Part shown: positions 47,274-57,997 of the stretch, piece by piece | Numbering within the stretch: the first letter of the stretch is position 1 | How the letters are laid out: each line of letters begins with the position of its first letter | Source: Sporosarcina thermotolerans | Lineage (GTDB): Bacteria > Bacillota > Bacilli > Bacillales_A > Planococcaceae | Assembly: GCF_030067815.1 (NCBI RefSeq) | Contig: NZ_CP125968.1 | Location: 3,216,001 to 3,280,000, forward strand | Direction: 5' to 3' | DNA length: 64,000 nt | Translations under genes and position numbers: made by a program | Notes under the pieces: model-generated | The model's database searches: none | What the model saw: only the letters and a program-made list of their open reading frames with translations | What the model was told of the DNA's origin: nothing

Positions 47274-47993
47274 TCATTCACTTACCGGTTCAAAGTAAAC
47301 AACCGAAACTCTCGACACACGCACCTTCTGCCCTTCTTGCAACTGAACTCTACTTTTGGAGCTTTTCAATTCGCTTCCCATCAATTCAAAAAGGCGAGGG
47401 TCTGCTCCTTGTTCCAAAATTTGTACAAATCCATATCCATCAGGGATGCTGATTGTATAATCCCCCGGTTCAATGTCCAACCCGACATCCCATATACCCG
47501 CGGTCAACTCTGTGGAAAGCATTGTTCCTACAGGTTCGATGGTTACTGTATTATAACCACCGTCAAAAAGAATCGAATACGTTGAATCGATATCAACGGT
47601 TAAAGTAGGCACGCCGGCTTTTTCTCCCACGATTTCCTGAACGAGCAAGTTATTATCTTTATCGTAAATATAAATATTCCCTGATGGATGGCCAGTCATT
47701 TTATATCTTCCTGTTTCGATTTTTAGCATTGCTCCCCTTTTTGTCGGCATCGGTCCAAACGTTCTTTTTGCTTCTATATTACTTCGATCGACCGTCGTGA
47801 AAATTGCCGGATGAACCTTTCCAATCATTTCATCTTTTGTAGTTCCAGTAATTTCATAGTTGTCTGCATATACGATTCTTTTTTCCGACTTGGTTCCTTG
47901 TAAATTATGACAACCGGATAAGACTAACATGCAAATAAAAATCCCAATTAATACTCCCTTGGCATCAAACCGATTTTGCATAATGCTTCTCAT
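47274..47993 (-). CDS. Lipoprotein of ABC-2 module, copy 2
   Basis: A 239-aa lipoprotein ('LIGIFICMLVLSGC'). The mature part has two beta-rich segments, 'IETGRYKMTGHPSGNIYIYD' and 'GIWDVGLDIEPGDYTISIPD', resembling the 'VG.DI.PG.Y' repeats of small cell-surface beta-sandwich domains. It is about 80% identical by eye to the copy at 50663-51383. The gene starts inside the last codons of a deleted ATPase gene. Function unknown; it is probably the extracytoplasmic partner of the adjacent ABC-2 permeases. Confidence 0.75.
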   Translation of the reverse strand: MRSIMQNRFDAKGVLIGIFICMLVLSGCHNLQGTKSEKRIVYADNYEITGTTKDEMIGKVHPAIFTTVDRSNIEAKRTFGPMPTKRGAMLKIETGRYKMTGHPSGNIYIYDKDNNLLVQEIVGEKAGVPTLTVDIDSTYSILFDGGYNTVTIEPVGTMLSTELTAGIWDVGLDIEPGDYTISIPDGYGFVQILEQGADPRLFELMGSELKSSKSRVQLQEGQKVRVSRVSVVYFEPVSE

Positions 47994-48016
47994 AATATTC
48001 CACCGTCCCTAACCTT

Positions 48017-49173
48017 TCAACTCGATTTTATTGGTACTGTTTCCACTTTTTGAATTTGGGCTAACTTATTTCTTCCATATAAAACGGAGATGATAATCAA
48101 ATTCAGGACCACAAGCCAACTAAAAGCATGCTTGAAATCAAGTTTTTCTATGCCGAATTCCTTAGCAGCTTCCCCGCTTAAAACGGCACCGATATCAATA
48201 ATTTCCAGTGGATATAGCCAATTCGTTTCTACTCCGGCAACCAACAGAAGTTGAGGAGACAGCAACACAAATAATAGAATCAAAATTGTCGCGTACAAGT
48301 TTTTTGTCACGATATTAATTAACAGGAAAGCAAATAACAGCAATAGAGCAATCAAACCAAATGCGATGGACATGAGTAACAAATAACGTAGCATCGATAC
48401 TGCAATATAATCTGCGTTCTGATAAATGACTACAGGAGTTCTAAAGTCTCCCCACCCTGTTTTTCTAGATACATAATAACCGCCTATCAATATACTTGCA
48501 GAAAGAAAGAACATTACTTGCACGAGATGAACCCCTACTTTATTAGCCGCTTTTTGCATAAAGGAAATGGGAAACCCGTACACGACAGAAGGATGCTGTT
48601 GATCATTTACAAGCATAGTACTTCCCGCTAACAATACGAACAGGCAGAACATGACTCCGCTTATAAGAGGCAATGCGGCGGGTATGTAATTGCTCGCCTT
48701 AAACTGATTTTGGATGAAGGGAAGTTCATGCTCTTTGTGATACCGGTAAAGAGCATTTTCTTTTAGTATTTCGTCAACTGGAATAATATACTCCTTTTGT
48801 ATCCCTTTATTCCCTCGTCGATGCATCTCAAGACGCAATTCATTCAACTCTAGACCGGCATCAAAAAACTCATGAAAATCATCATCTTTCCATAACGCAT
48901 ACCTTTGCTGGCTTAGCAATGAAGATTGTTGTATCAAAATGCCGCGAATTTCTTTTCCTTCTTCAGTTTGCCAAACAGAACCTGGAAATTTATCGAAAGC
49001 CTTATGAAGTTTATCGACTTCTTCATCCATTTCATCCCTTACGTCAACCAAATCCAATTGACTATAATATGAATAATAAAGCGGAAAAAGAGGATCAGTG
49101 CAATTCCTAATAACCAATTTTTCTTATTTAATAGTAATAACTTTGTTTCAAATAATAAATATTTCCAGAACAT
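48017..49173 (-). CDS. ABC-2 type permease B, copy 2, one frameshift
   Basis: Membrane protein of about 385 aa. Begins MFWKYLLFETKLLLL, first helix 'WLLGIALILFFPLYYS', an external region (about 40-160: 'GSVWQTEEGKE', 'RRGNKGIQKEYIIPVDEILK'), then five helices (for example 'IAFGLIALLLLFAFLLI'). A T lost in the run 49085-49089 breaks the frame after 'LIL'; the paralogue at 52265 is intact and shows the correct reading. It would form an exporter with permease A (49201), but its own ATPase is missing. Confidence 0.78.
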
Positions 49174-49200
49174 ATACTTGTCCTTCCCCCTCTCCCACTT

Positions 49201-50439
49201 TTAATTGGCTAAATAGAATCGGCGTTTATTAATGATAAGGGAAACGATATACAGCATGACCTCGATGACGAGGTATGTAATAAGTATCACGAGAATACCC
49301 TTTGCATAGGTAATCGTTTCTGTGTTCAATAAAAAATTCTTTTCCCCATCAATGATTTTTCCAAAATCAAAATAAGTTTGTGGAAACAGGCTGATGTCCA
49401 TGCCGAACAATTCTTTTGTCGAACGACTAAAATAAAGACGTTCAGAGAACAATAGCAAACTGCTTGTGAAAAGGACTATCCATTCATTTTTAAAAATCAG
49501 GCTTAAAACGATATTTAACCGTACGAATAGGATGACTAATAGCGGTATGATGACGAGTGTCTTTCCTAAATAGGAACCTAAAGAAATGACACTATAGTCA
49601 TCGGGTGTAAACGTTTTTTGCTGAATCATGATGGGAACATTCAAATCGAAATATCCGAACCCAAACTGAATTGTCATGGCTAACACTCCGACAACGATAA
49701 AACTAATAATGAACGCCATTGAATAAAGGAATGCAGACAATGATTTCAAATTCAGTTGGCGATACCAAGATAATGGCAAGCCTTGAAGAACAGCCTGATG
49801 TTTTCGATCCCTTGCAAGAATATCGCTGCTAAAATAAATGACACAAAATAATAGGAAGTAAACCCCATAGTTTTGAAGGAAATTCTGTAATGTTTGCAAC
49901 CCGGTTTTCTCATACATCAACCCAAAAGTCACTGGGTAATCCTTATTGTGATAATCCTCATACTTCATCATCGTTTGGTAATATGCATGCTTCCGATCCT
50001 TACTAGGAAATGGTACGGTCTGAAATAAATACCTGTCTTCTAAATATTCATCTGGATTATGTAACAAATAAAATGTCCTTAAATTGAGCAGGCGTGCAAA
50101 ATCACGATCCTCAAAAGACTTCAGCATTCCAGAAAACAATTCATAATTACGGGCATTCGCCGCATAAACGGGATGACCATCCTGACGATAATAGTTAACA
50201 CTAATCCACTCAAAAACAATGCCGGTATTACCGATACTTCTCCATAGTTTTTGCTGGTCTCCCAAATAAGTTAGATACTCCTCTGTCTCCTTTTTATTAA
50301 ATGCTTCCTTCGTATTCGCATACGGCCATAAAATTAAACAAAAACAAAACAATAAAACAGCGATGAAGAAAACAAATGGAATCGTACGTCTGCTTCTTGC
50401 TGTAATTAAAAATTCATGCTTTAAATAATTTCGATTCAT
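49201..50439 (-). CDS. ABC-2 type permease A, copy 2
   Basis: A 412-aa membrane protein. Helix 1 at about 20-40 ('FVFFIAVLLFCFCLILWPYA'), a large external domain (42-185), then helices around 190-410, including 'VYFLLFCVIYFSSDILA', 'FIVVGVLAMTIQF' and 'VILITYLVIEVMLYIVSLII'. This layout fits ABC-2/CcmB-like exporters with an inserted extracytoplasmic domain. About 85% identical by eye to the copy at 53486-54725. ATG with GAGGGGGAG upstream. Confidence 0.78.
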   Translation of the reverse strand: MNRNYLKHEFLITARSRRTIPFVFFIAVLLFCFCLILWPYANTKEAFNKKETEEYLTYLGDQQKLWRSIGNTGIVFEWISVNYYRQDGHPVYAANARNYELFSGMLKSFEDRDFARLLNLRTFYLLHNPDEYLEDRYLFQTVPFPSKDRKHAYYQTMMKYEDYHNKDYPVTFGLMYEKTGLQTLQNFLQNYGVYFLLFCVIYFSSDILARDRKHQAVLQGLPLSWYRQLNLKSLSAFLYSMAFIISFIVVGVLAMTIQFGFGYFDLNVPIMIQQKTFTPDDYSVISLGSYLGKTLVIIPLLVILFVRLNIVLSLIFKNEWIVLFTSSLLLFSERLYFSRSTKELFGMDISLFPQTYFDFGKIIDGEKNFLLNTETITYAKGILVILITYLVIEVMLYIVSLIINKRRFYLAN

Positions 50440-50508
50440 CTCAGCTCCCCCTCCCTTATTTGTATATAAAAAGTTTGTTCATTTTTTCAAATTTTTCCAT
50501 TACATCTT

Positions 50509-50536
50509 ACTATACATATATAAATTAATAGTTCAA
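50509..50536 (-). promoter_or_regulatory. Promoter of ABC-2 module copy 2
   Basis: TTGAAC and TATAGT on the minus strand with 16-bp spacing; the same -35 with TAGAAT lies at the equivalent place before copy 1. Confidence 0.55.
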
Positions 50537-50610
50537 TAGTTTCTAATAACTTAACTACGAAAGTTGCTATTCCAAGGGCACTTCACCTGTTTGCGGGCAT
50601 TTCCAATTTA

Positions 50611-50642
50611 AAAAGCCCAGCAGCCATTTCAGCCACTGGACC
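50611..50642 (-). terminator. Terminator of ABC-2 module copy 1
   Basis: AAAAGCCCAGCAGCCA ... AGCCACTGGAC with G-U pairs, matching the copy at 47219. It ends module 1 before the promoter of module 2. Confidence 0.65.
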
Positions 50643-50662
50643 CCAACATCACTTCCACCATC

Positions 50663-51383
50663 TCATTCACTTACCGGTTCAAAGTAAACAACCGCAACTT
50701 TTGACACACGCACCTTTTGCCCTTCTTTCAACTGAACCAGACTTTTGGAGTTTGTTAATCCACCTGCCATCAATTCAAATAGGCGAGGGTCTTTATCTTC
50801 TTCTAAAATTTGTACAAAGCCATATCCAGCTGGGATGCTTATTGTATAGTCCCCCGGTTCAATATCCAACCCGACATCCCATATGCCTGTAGTCAGCTCT
50901 GTGGAAAGCTCTGTCTTTACAGGTTGTATCGTTACCGTATTATATCCACCGTCAAATACAATCGAAAACGTTGAATCGATGTCAGCCGTTAATGTAGGCA
51001 CCCCCGGCTTTATCCCCTACGATTTCTCGAACGAGCAAGTTATCATCTTTATCGTAAATATAAATATTCCCTGATGGATTACCAGTCAATACGTACCTCC
51101 CAGCCTCGATAGTTACCTTAGCTCCCTTTTTTGTAGGCATCGGTCCGTACGTTTTTTTCGCCCCTTTATTACTTCGATCCACTGTGGTAAAAATTGTGGG
51201 ATGAATTTTTCCAGTGATTGTATCTCTTGTAGTTCCGCTTATTTCGAAATTGTCGGCATATACGCTTATCATTTCCGACTTCTTTCCTTGTAAATTATGA
51301 CAACCAGACAAAACAAGAATGCTAACAAAAATTCCAATTATTATCCCCTTGGCTTTAAACCGACTTAGCATAATATTTTTCAT
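50663..51383 (-). CDS. Lipoprotein of ABC-2 module, copy 1, one frameshift
   Basis: About 239 aa after repair; lipobox in 'IGIFVSILVLSGC'. The run 51001-51005 carries one base more than the paralogue: C5 in place of the paralogue's CG context. Removing it joins 'LLVREIVGDKAG' to 'VPTLTADIDSTFSIVFDGGY'. Domains as in copy 2 (47274). It starts within the 3' end of the ATPase gene (28-nt overlap), using GGTGGA as its ribosome site. Confidence 0.75.
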
Positions 51384-52250
51384 AATATTCCACCGTCCCC
51401 AATGGCCCGATTGTCATTTCATTATTATATTTGAGCATCTGCGCCATCCATTTCGTTTGTTCTGACTCACTCATTCCACCTAATGGAATGCATAATAAAT
51501 AATTGGCTATAAACATATGGCCTGCAGGCAAACCTAACACTGCTTGAAGCGTTTCATACTGTTCGAAACTTACTTCCACTTTAAGGAAGTCCTCATTTTC
51601 ATCCGTAAATTTCTGTTCGTGAACAAACTTTCCGTCTTTCAAAAAAAGAACTCGATCGGCGTAAAGGTCCAAGTTTGACAACAAGTGCGATGCGACAAAT
51701 ATGAGCTTATCCTGCTTCATTTCCATTAAACATTCTGATATGAGAGCAACATTCTCGACATCTAGACCATTCATGACTTCATCCATCAACATAATAGGCG
51801 TGTCGGCTGCCATCATCATCGCGAAGCATAATCGTTGTCGCATCCCTAATGAATACGTGCGGACTTTCCGTTTCACATAATGTCCCATGTGAAGACGGTC
51901 GATGATTGAACGTATATGCTTCGTCGACCCTTTCCACATATTTGCGTAAAGTTTCATGTGATCGACGCCGGATAATTCCTCAAATAGATCCTTTTGTTCG
52001 GGAATGTCGCCAACATCCGGTGAATGTGCAATTCTTCTTTCTCATTGCGGTACGTATATTTCCCATCAAAAAACACATGTCCGGAATCGGGTTTCACAAA
52101 ATTCGCCATTACATTGAACATCGTCGTCTTACCTGTTCCATTCGGTGCCGCAACTCCGATGATTTCCCCTTTACTCGCTGTTAAATCCAATGAATCCAAC
52201 ACGATTTTATCATTATAGGCTATCGTTACATTTGATAATTTTATCATCAT
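51355..52250 (-). CDS. ABC transporter ATPase of ABC-2 module, one frameshift
   Basis: About 298 aa after repair. Walker A 'APNGTGKTT', signature region 'YSLGMRQRL' (LSGGQ-like, as in ABC-2 drug/antibiotic exporters), Walker B 'PIMLMDEVMNGLD' with Val in place of the usual Pro (DEV for DEP), and H-loop 'ASHLL' where the H is kept. A C lost at 52010-52012 breaks the frame; repair gives 'LATFPEQKDLFEELSGVDHM'. It is the only ATPase for two permease pairs in this cluster. Confidence 0.8.
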
Positions 52251-52264
52251 CTTCCCCTAACCTT

Positions 52265-53461
52265 TCAACTATATTTTAATGGGATGGTTTCAACTTTTCG
52301 AATATGCATGAGCTTATTCCTACCATATAAAATTGCAATCACAATCAAATTAAGAACGACAAGCCAACTATACGCATGCTTGAAATCAAGTTTTTCAATC
52401 CCATATTCTTTAGCTGCATCCCCGCTTAAAACAGCGCTGATATCAATGAATTTTAGTGGGTAGAGCCAATTTGTCTCCACTCCGGCAGCTTGAAGAAGTT
52501 GTGGAGACAGCAATACAAATAGGATAATGACAATTGCGGCGTACAAGTTTTTCGTCACGAGATTAACTAATAGGAACGTGAATAAAAGTAATAGGGCAAT
52601 TAAACCAAATGCTACGAGCATGTAAAACAAATAGCGCAGCATGGATATTGCGATAAAATCTGCGTCTTGATAAATGAGTACAGGAGTTCTAAAATCTCCC
52701 CATCCCGCTTTTCCCGCTACATAATAACTGCCTATCAATATAGCTACACAGAGAAAAAGCATAATTTGAACAAAATGGACGCCTACCTTACTAATTGCTT
52801 TCCCCATGAACGAAATCGGGAACCCGAATAAGACGGAAGGATGAAGTTGATCATTCACAAGCATGCTACTTCCCACTAACAATACGAGAATGCAAAACAA
52901 CGTTCCACTTATGAAATTCAATGCGGCCTTTATAAAATTGCTCGCTTTAAATGGATCCTGGACGAGGGAGAGTTCATGCTCTTTGTGATACTGGTAGAGC
53001 GCATTTTCTTTGAGTATTTCATCAACTGGGACAATATGATCCCGCCGAATCCCTTTATTTCCTTTTTGATGCAATTCTAGACGCAACTCATTCAGCCTAA
53101 GTCCTGCATCAAAAAACTTATGAAAATTAGGTCCTGCACTAAAAAAACTCTCAGGGTTGTTTACCTTTACCTCTTTACTTAAGTAAAGCCTTTGCCAGAA
53201 TATCAATCCTACTTGTTCTAATAAATTTGCGTAGGTTTCTTTGCCTTCTTGAGTTTGCCAAACAGAAGCAGGAAATGAATCGAAAATCTCATAGAATTGC
53301 TCCGAGTTTTCGGTTATCTCATCTTGAATATCCACAATTTCCAATTGACTATAATGTGAATAATAAAGTGGAAAAAAGAGAATTAACGCAAGTCCTAACA
53401 ACCAATTTTTTTTACTTAATAATAATAACTTCGTTTCAAACAGTAAATATTTCCGGAACAT
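52265..53461 (-). CDS. ABC-2 type permease B, copy 1
   Basis: A 398-aa intact version of the protein at 48017. Compared with copy 2 it has about 13 extra residues in the external region ('SKEVKVNNPESFFSAGPNFH'). Six predicted helices. The stop is 14 nt before the ATPase start, so the order permease A, permease B, ATPase, lipoprotein forms one operon. Confidence 0.8.
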   Translation of the reverse strand: MFRKYLLFETKLLLLSKKNWLLGLALILFFPLYYSHYSQLEIVDIQDEITENSEQFYEIFDSFPASVWQTQEGKETYANLLEQVGLIFWQRLYLSKEVKVNNPESFFSAGPNFHKFFDAGLRLNELRLELHQKGNKGIRRDHIVPVDEILKENALYQYHKEHELSLVQDPFKASNFIKAALNFISGTLFCILVLLVGSSMLVNDQLHPSVLFGFPISFMGKAISKVGVHFVQIMLFLCVAILIGSYYVAGKAGWGDFRTPVLIYQDADFIAISMLRYLFYMLVAFGLIALLLLFTFLLVNLVTKNLYAAIVIILFVLLSPQLLQAAGVETNWLYPLKFIDISAVLSGDAAKEYGIEKLDFKHAYSWLVVLNLIVIAILYGRNKLMHIRKVETIPLKYS

Positions 53462-53485
53462 TTTGTCCTTCCTCCTTTCCCGCTT

Positions 53486-54725
53486 TTAACTTGTTAGATA
53501 GAATCGGCGTTTATTAATGATAAGGGAAACGAAATACAGAATGACCTCGATGACGAGATATGTAATAAATAGGACGATGATGCCCTTTGCATAGGTAATG
53601 GTTTCCGTGTTCAACAAAAAATTCTTTTCCCCATTAATGATTTTTCCGAAATCAAAATAAGTCTGCGGAAATAGGCTAATGTCCTTGCCGAATAATTCCC
53701 TTGTCGAGCGCGTAAAATAAAGTCGTTCTGAGAACAGTAACAAACTGCTTAAAAATAAGACAATCCATTCATTTTTAAAAAGTAAGCTTAAAACGACATT
53801 CAACCGTACGAATAGGATGACTAACAACGGTAGGACAACGAGTGTCTTCCCTAAATAAGCCGCAATTGAAATGACACTGTAATCCTCGGGTGCGAACGTT
53901 TCTTGCTTAATCATGATCGGAACATTCAAATCGAAATACCCAAATCCGAACTGAATCGTCATGAGGAGCACTCCAACAACAATCACGCTACCAATGAATG
54001 CCATTGAATAAAGAAATGCCGACAGTGATTTCAAATTCAGTTGACGATACCAAGATAATGGTAGGCCCTGGAGGATCGCCTGATGTTTTCGATCCCTTGA
54101 AAGAATATCACTACTAAAATAAATGACACAAAATAATAGGAAGTAAATCCCGTAGTTTTGAAGGAGATTCTGCAATGTTTGCAACCCAGTTTTCTCATAC
54201 ATCAAACCGAAAGTAACGGGGTGATCCTTTTTGAGATAATCCTCATACTTCATCATCGTTTGGTAATACGCATGCTCTCGATCTTTTCTAGGAGATGGCG
54301 CTTTCGGAAATAGAAAGCGATCCTCTAAATACTCACTTGGATTATTTTGTAAATAAAAAACTCTTAATTGAAGCATGCGCTCGAAGTTTCGATCTTCAAA
54401 AGACTGCGACATTGCCAAAAATAAATTATAATTATAGTCATTTTTTGCATAAACAGGATTACCTATCTGAAAATAAACATCAATGCTTCTCCTATTAAAA
54501 ACAAGACCGGTATTCCCGATACTTTCCCATAGATTTTGCTGTTCTTTCAAATAAGTTAAGTACTCCTCTGTCTCCTTTTTATTAAAGGCTTCCTTCGTAT
54601 CCGCATACGGCCATATAATAAAACAATAGCTAAACAATAAAAATGGTGATGAAGAAAACAAAAGGAATCGTCCGTCTGCTTCTTGCTGTGATTAAAAATT
54701 CATGCTTTAAATAATATCGATTCAC
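53486..54725 (-). CDS. ABC-2 type permease A, copy 1, one frameshift
   Basis: About 413 aa after repair, paralogue of 49201. The N-terminus (GTG at 54725, 'NRYYLKHEFLITARSRRTIP') is in a different frame from the rest; a base is missing near 54645 ahead of 'PFLLFSYCFIIWPYADTKEA'. A GAGGGG site precedes the GTG; copy 2 has ATG at this place. Confidence 0.78.
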
Positions 54726-54788
54726 CGCAGCTTCCCCTCCTTTATTTCCATACTATAATTTTTTTTATTTTTTGAAATCATCAACCAT

Positions 54789-54816
54789 ATTCTACCATAC
54801 TATTTACACAGTTCAA
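54789..54816 (-). promoter_or_regulatory. Promoter of ABC-2 module copy 1
   Basis: TTGAAC (54811-54816) and TAGAAT (54789-54794) on the minus strand, spacing 16, conserved with copy 2. Confidence 0.55.
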
Positions 54817-54838
54817 TAGTTTCTGGTAATTGCACACC

Positions 54839-54867
54839 AAAAACCCCTATTCTCACAAATAGGGGTT
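54839..54867 (-). terminator. Terminator of the ugp-like operon
   Basis: AACCCCTATT and AATAGGGGTT pair around CTCACA just after the solute-binding protein gene stop. Confidence 0.8.
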
Positions 54868-54874
54868 CCGTCAG

Positions 54875-56264
54875 TTACTTTTTCGTCTTATTGGCAATTT
54901 CCATCGCCCGATTAGTTCCTTCTGCAGCTTTATCAAGCACTTCCTGAGGATCCTTTCCTTGGTAGAGCTCCTCTAAAGCCGTTACAATTTGCTGTCTTGA
55001 TTCCGGGAAAACGGAGATAAGCGCGCCTTGTGTGGCGAGGCCTGGTACCGTATCCTGAAGCTGGTCGACAGTCACTTTGAATTGCGGGAATTCTGCCCAC
55101 TTGTCTTTTACATTCTGTTCATCATAAGCTTTCGGGTTGATGGCGAAGTAGCCTGTGTCGAGATGCCATTTTGCTTGGACTTCAGGCGTCGCCAAGTATT
55201 TCATGAACTCCCAAGCTGCTTCCTGTTTTTCTTCCGCTATCCCTTTTGACATCCACAAAGATGCACCCCCGATGACGACGCCATTCCGTTTCACCTCATC
55301 CGCATGCGGAATATACGCTACACCGACTTCGAAAGGTGCGTTTTTGATGGCGCCAGCAACACCCGCGGAGGAATCCATATACATTGCTACTTTCTCCGTT
55401 GCAAACGCCGAACGGATATCATCCCAAAGCGTACCGAAGTTGCCAAATGTGCCTGCTTTATTCATCGTATCGAGGAAGCGGAATACGTTCAGCCCTTCAG
55501 GCCCGTTGAATAAAGCTTCCGTTGCGTCACCCGATCTACCATTGTCTTCATTCACATACAGTCCGCCTTGCGTCGCAACAAGTTGTTCGAAGAACCAGCC
55601 GTATGTCAGCATGGAGAAGCCATACATATCAGCAGTTTTCAGTTTCGCAGCAACGTCAATTACCTCTGCGAACGTTTCCGGCGCTTTTTCCGGATCCAAT
55701 CCAGCAGCTCTAAATGCGTCTTTATTATAAATCATGACCGGCGTTGACGAATTGAACGGCATGGAATAAAGTTCGCCGTCCACCTTATAATAATTCAGGA
55801 TGTTCCCTTCCAACTGGGAAAGATCGTAATTATCCTTGTCGATGAATTTCTGCATTGGTTCGATGTAGCCACTGTCGATCATATATTTCGTACCGACTTC
55901 AAATACTTGCGTGATCGCAGGAGCATCCTTTGTACCGCCAACCCCTCGCAGCTTCGTCAAGGATTCCTCATAAGAACCTTGGAACTCCGCTATTACTTCG
56001 TATTTATCCTGGGATTCATTGAACCCTTTTACGATTTTCTCAATTGATTCCTGACCAGTTCCCGACATCGCATGCCAGAACTCGATTGTGACCTTTTCTT
56101 CCACCGTGGCATTGGTCTCGTTATTCCCTTCCGAACTGGAAGATGAATTATTCGTAGAAGACGATGATTCATCGGTTTTCGAATCGCTATTTGAACAGGC
56201 TGTCAAAATCGCAACTGTCAAAATCAGCATCCAAAACAAAGATGACTTAACCATTTTCCTCAAT
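54875..56264 (-). CDS. ugpB: Glycerol-3-phosphate-type solute-binding lipoprotein (UgpB-like)
   Basis: About 462 aa. Signal 'FWMLILTVAILTAC' with lipobox, a Ser/Asn-rich linker (25-50), then a group 1 extracellular binding protein: 'EFWHAMSGTGQESIEKIVKG', 'YKVDGELYSMPFNSSTPVM', 'YGWFFEQLVATQGG' and 'KNAPFEVGVAYIPHADE'. The 'FWHAM' and 'MPFNSSTPV' patterns are those of UgpB-type proteins for glycerol-3-phosphate or glycerophosphodiesters. The TTG start at 56264 has AGGGGTG 6 nt upstream; ATG 56255 is the alternative. Last gene of ugpCAEB. Confidence 0.85.
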
Positions 56265-56298
56265 TCAAGCACCCCTTTTGATTTGTTAGTTAAACTAA

Positions 56299-57116
56299 TC
56301 ATTTCAAAGCACCTTGGGATAACCCTTTTTGCAATTGCTTCTGTCCAAGGAACAGCAAAATTAGCGTCGGTATAATGACTACAATAACTCCGGCCATGAC
56401 CACCCCCCATTCTGTCGCAATTTCCTGGGACTGTAGCTGCTTCAAACCGATTTGCACCGTCCGAACTGACTTGTTTGTCGTAATGAGCAAAGGCCATAAA
56501 TACATATTCCAAGTCGTTAGGAAGCCATAGGCACCTAATGTGACAAGACTTGTTTTCGAAACCGGTAGGACGACCCGCCAGAAAAACACGAACCGGCTCA
56601 GACCCGCAATTTGAGATGCTTCGTGCAATTCCTTCGGTATCGTCAAGTAATGCTGACGTAGCAGGAACGTACCGAATGCAAGAGCGAAAAACGGCACTGT
56701 TAACCCTTGATACGTATTGAACCAATCTAACTTCCGAATCGTGAAGACGTTCGGAATCATCGTCGCCTCCCATGGAATCATCATCGTTGAGATGAACAGG
56801 AAGAAAATGAAATCCCGTCCTTTGAATTTTAAAAACACAAACGCATACGCCGCCAAACTGCAAACAAGCAGTTGGCCAAGCATCACACTTGCAGAGACAA
56901 TGAAGCTGTTCAGCAAATAATTCATCAAGGTAGTCGACTGAACACTTTAATGTAGTTTTCAAAACTTATGGACTCCGGCAAAAACTTCCCCTGAATTATC
57001 TCCGGCCCCGTCATGAATGAAATAAGGAAGGCATACAGTACGGGAAAGAAAACGAATGCTGACGTCACAAGCAATAGGAAATAGATCCATATCTTCGACA
57101 AAAGGCCCATTCTCAT
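56299..57116 (-). CDS. ugpE: UgpE-like ABC permease, one frameshift
   Basis: About 272 aa, six membrane helices, MalG/UgpE type. First helix 'WIYFLLLVTSAFVFFPVLYA'; the EAA loop that contacts the ATPase is 'IPKELHEASQIAGLSRFVFF'. The frame breaks near 56930-56936 between 'IKVFSR' and 'TLMNYLLNSF'; a single lost base explains it. It overlaps ugpA by 4 nt (ATGA). Confidence 0.85.
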
Positions 57117-57997
57117 TGATAATGCACTCTCCTCTCGCCCAACTTGAACTGAAGGATTGTGACAACAAGGATGATGATGAATAAAATAACGGCCTGAGCA
57201 CTTGCGGTCCCGAACTGGTAATTAATAAACGCCTCACGGTAAATCGAATACACGATCAAGTTCGTTGACTGTGAAGGTCCGCCCTTCGTCAAAATATCGA
57301 TTTGCCCAAATGTCTGAAACGAATTGATCAGTGAAATCGTAATAATAAAGAATAATGTCGGCGACAGCATCGGCAATGTAATCCTTCTTAATCGGTAAAG
57401 ATAACCCGCGCCATCTATTCTTGCACTCTCGTAAAGATGTTCATCTATGTTCTGTAGTCCGCCTAATAAAATAAGGAAGGAAAAACCGATATTCATCCAA
57501 ATCGTTGAAATCGAAACAGAAATCAATGCCCACTCCGGATCTAAAAGCCACTGAACCTGTTGAATAGTAAAGAGGCTAAGTAAACGGTTGAACATGCCAA
57601 TACTTGGATTAAACATGAATAACCAAATGACAGAGGAAGCTGCCACCGAAATTCCCATCGTTGAAGAGTACATCGTCCTGAAGAAACCGACTCCTTTTAA
57701 TTTTTCATTCGCCAATAAGGCAAAGAAAAGGGCTAAAATGATTGTGAGTGGTACGGTATAAAAAACGAATAACCCAGTTGCTTTCATACTGTTTTGGAAT
57801 TCCGACGAGCCTAACAAATAGAGATAGTTTTCGAAACCGACATTGATGGCAGGAGTCCCATTCTGATCCGTCAGGAAAAAACTTAAATAGATAGTACGGA
57901 ACATCGGATAGAATACGAAAACAGAAAATAGAATGACAGATGGAAGTAGATAAAGAATCGCGGTCCGTCCATCGACTGATTTCCTCCAAAATGTCAT
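57113..57997 (-). CDS. ugpA: UgpA-like ABC permease
   Basis: A 294-aa MalF/UgpA-type permease with six helices ('LLPSVILFSVFVFYPMF' first). EAA motif: 'IDEHLYESARIDGAGYLYRL'. It partners UgpE to form the channel. It starts 4 nt inside the end of ugpC, so translation is coupled. Confidence 0.9.
   Translation of the reverse strand: MTFWRKSVDGRTAILYLLPSVILFSVFVFYPMFRTIYLSFFLTDQNGTPAINVGFENYLYLLGSSEFQNSMKATGLFVFYTVPLTIILALFFALLANEKLKGVGFFRTMYSSTMGISVAASSVIWLFMFNPSIGMFNRLLSLFTIQQVQWLLDPEWALISVSISTIWMNIGFSFLILLGGLQNIDEHLYESARIDGAGYLYRLRRITLPMLSPTLFFIITISLINSFQTFGQIDILTKGGPSQSTNLIVYSIYREAFINYQFGTASAQAVILFIIILVVTILQFKLGERRVHYQ

Noticed and set aside
54875-56962. A 695-aa protein with a long N-terminal extension to the solute-binding protein
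   Set aside because: The extension runs through ugpE in a different frame on the same strand; the lipoprotein signal begins at 56264 or 56255 with a ribosome site.
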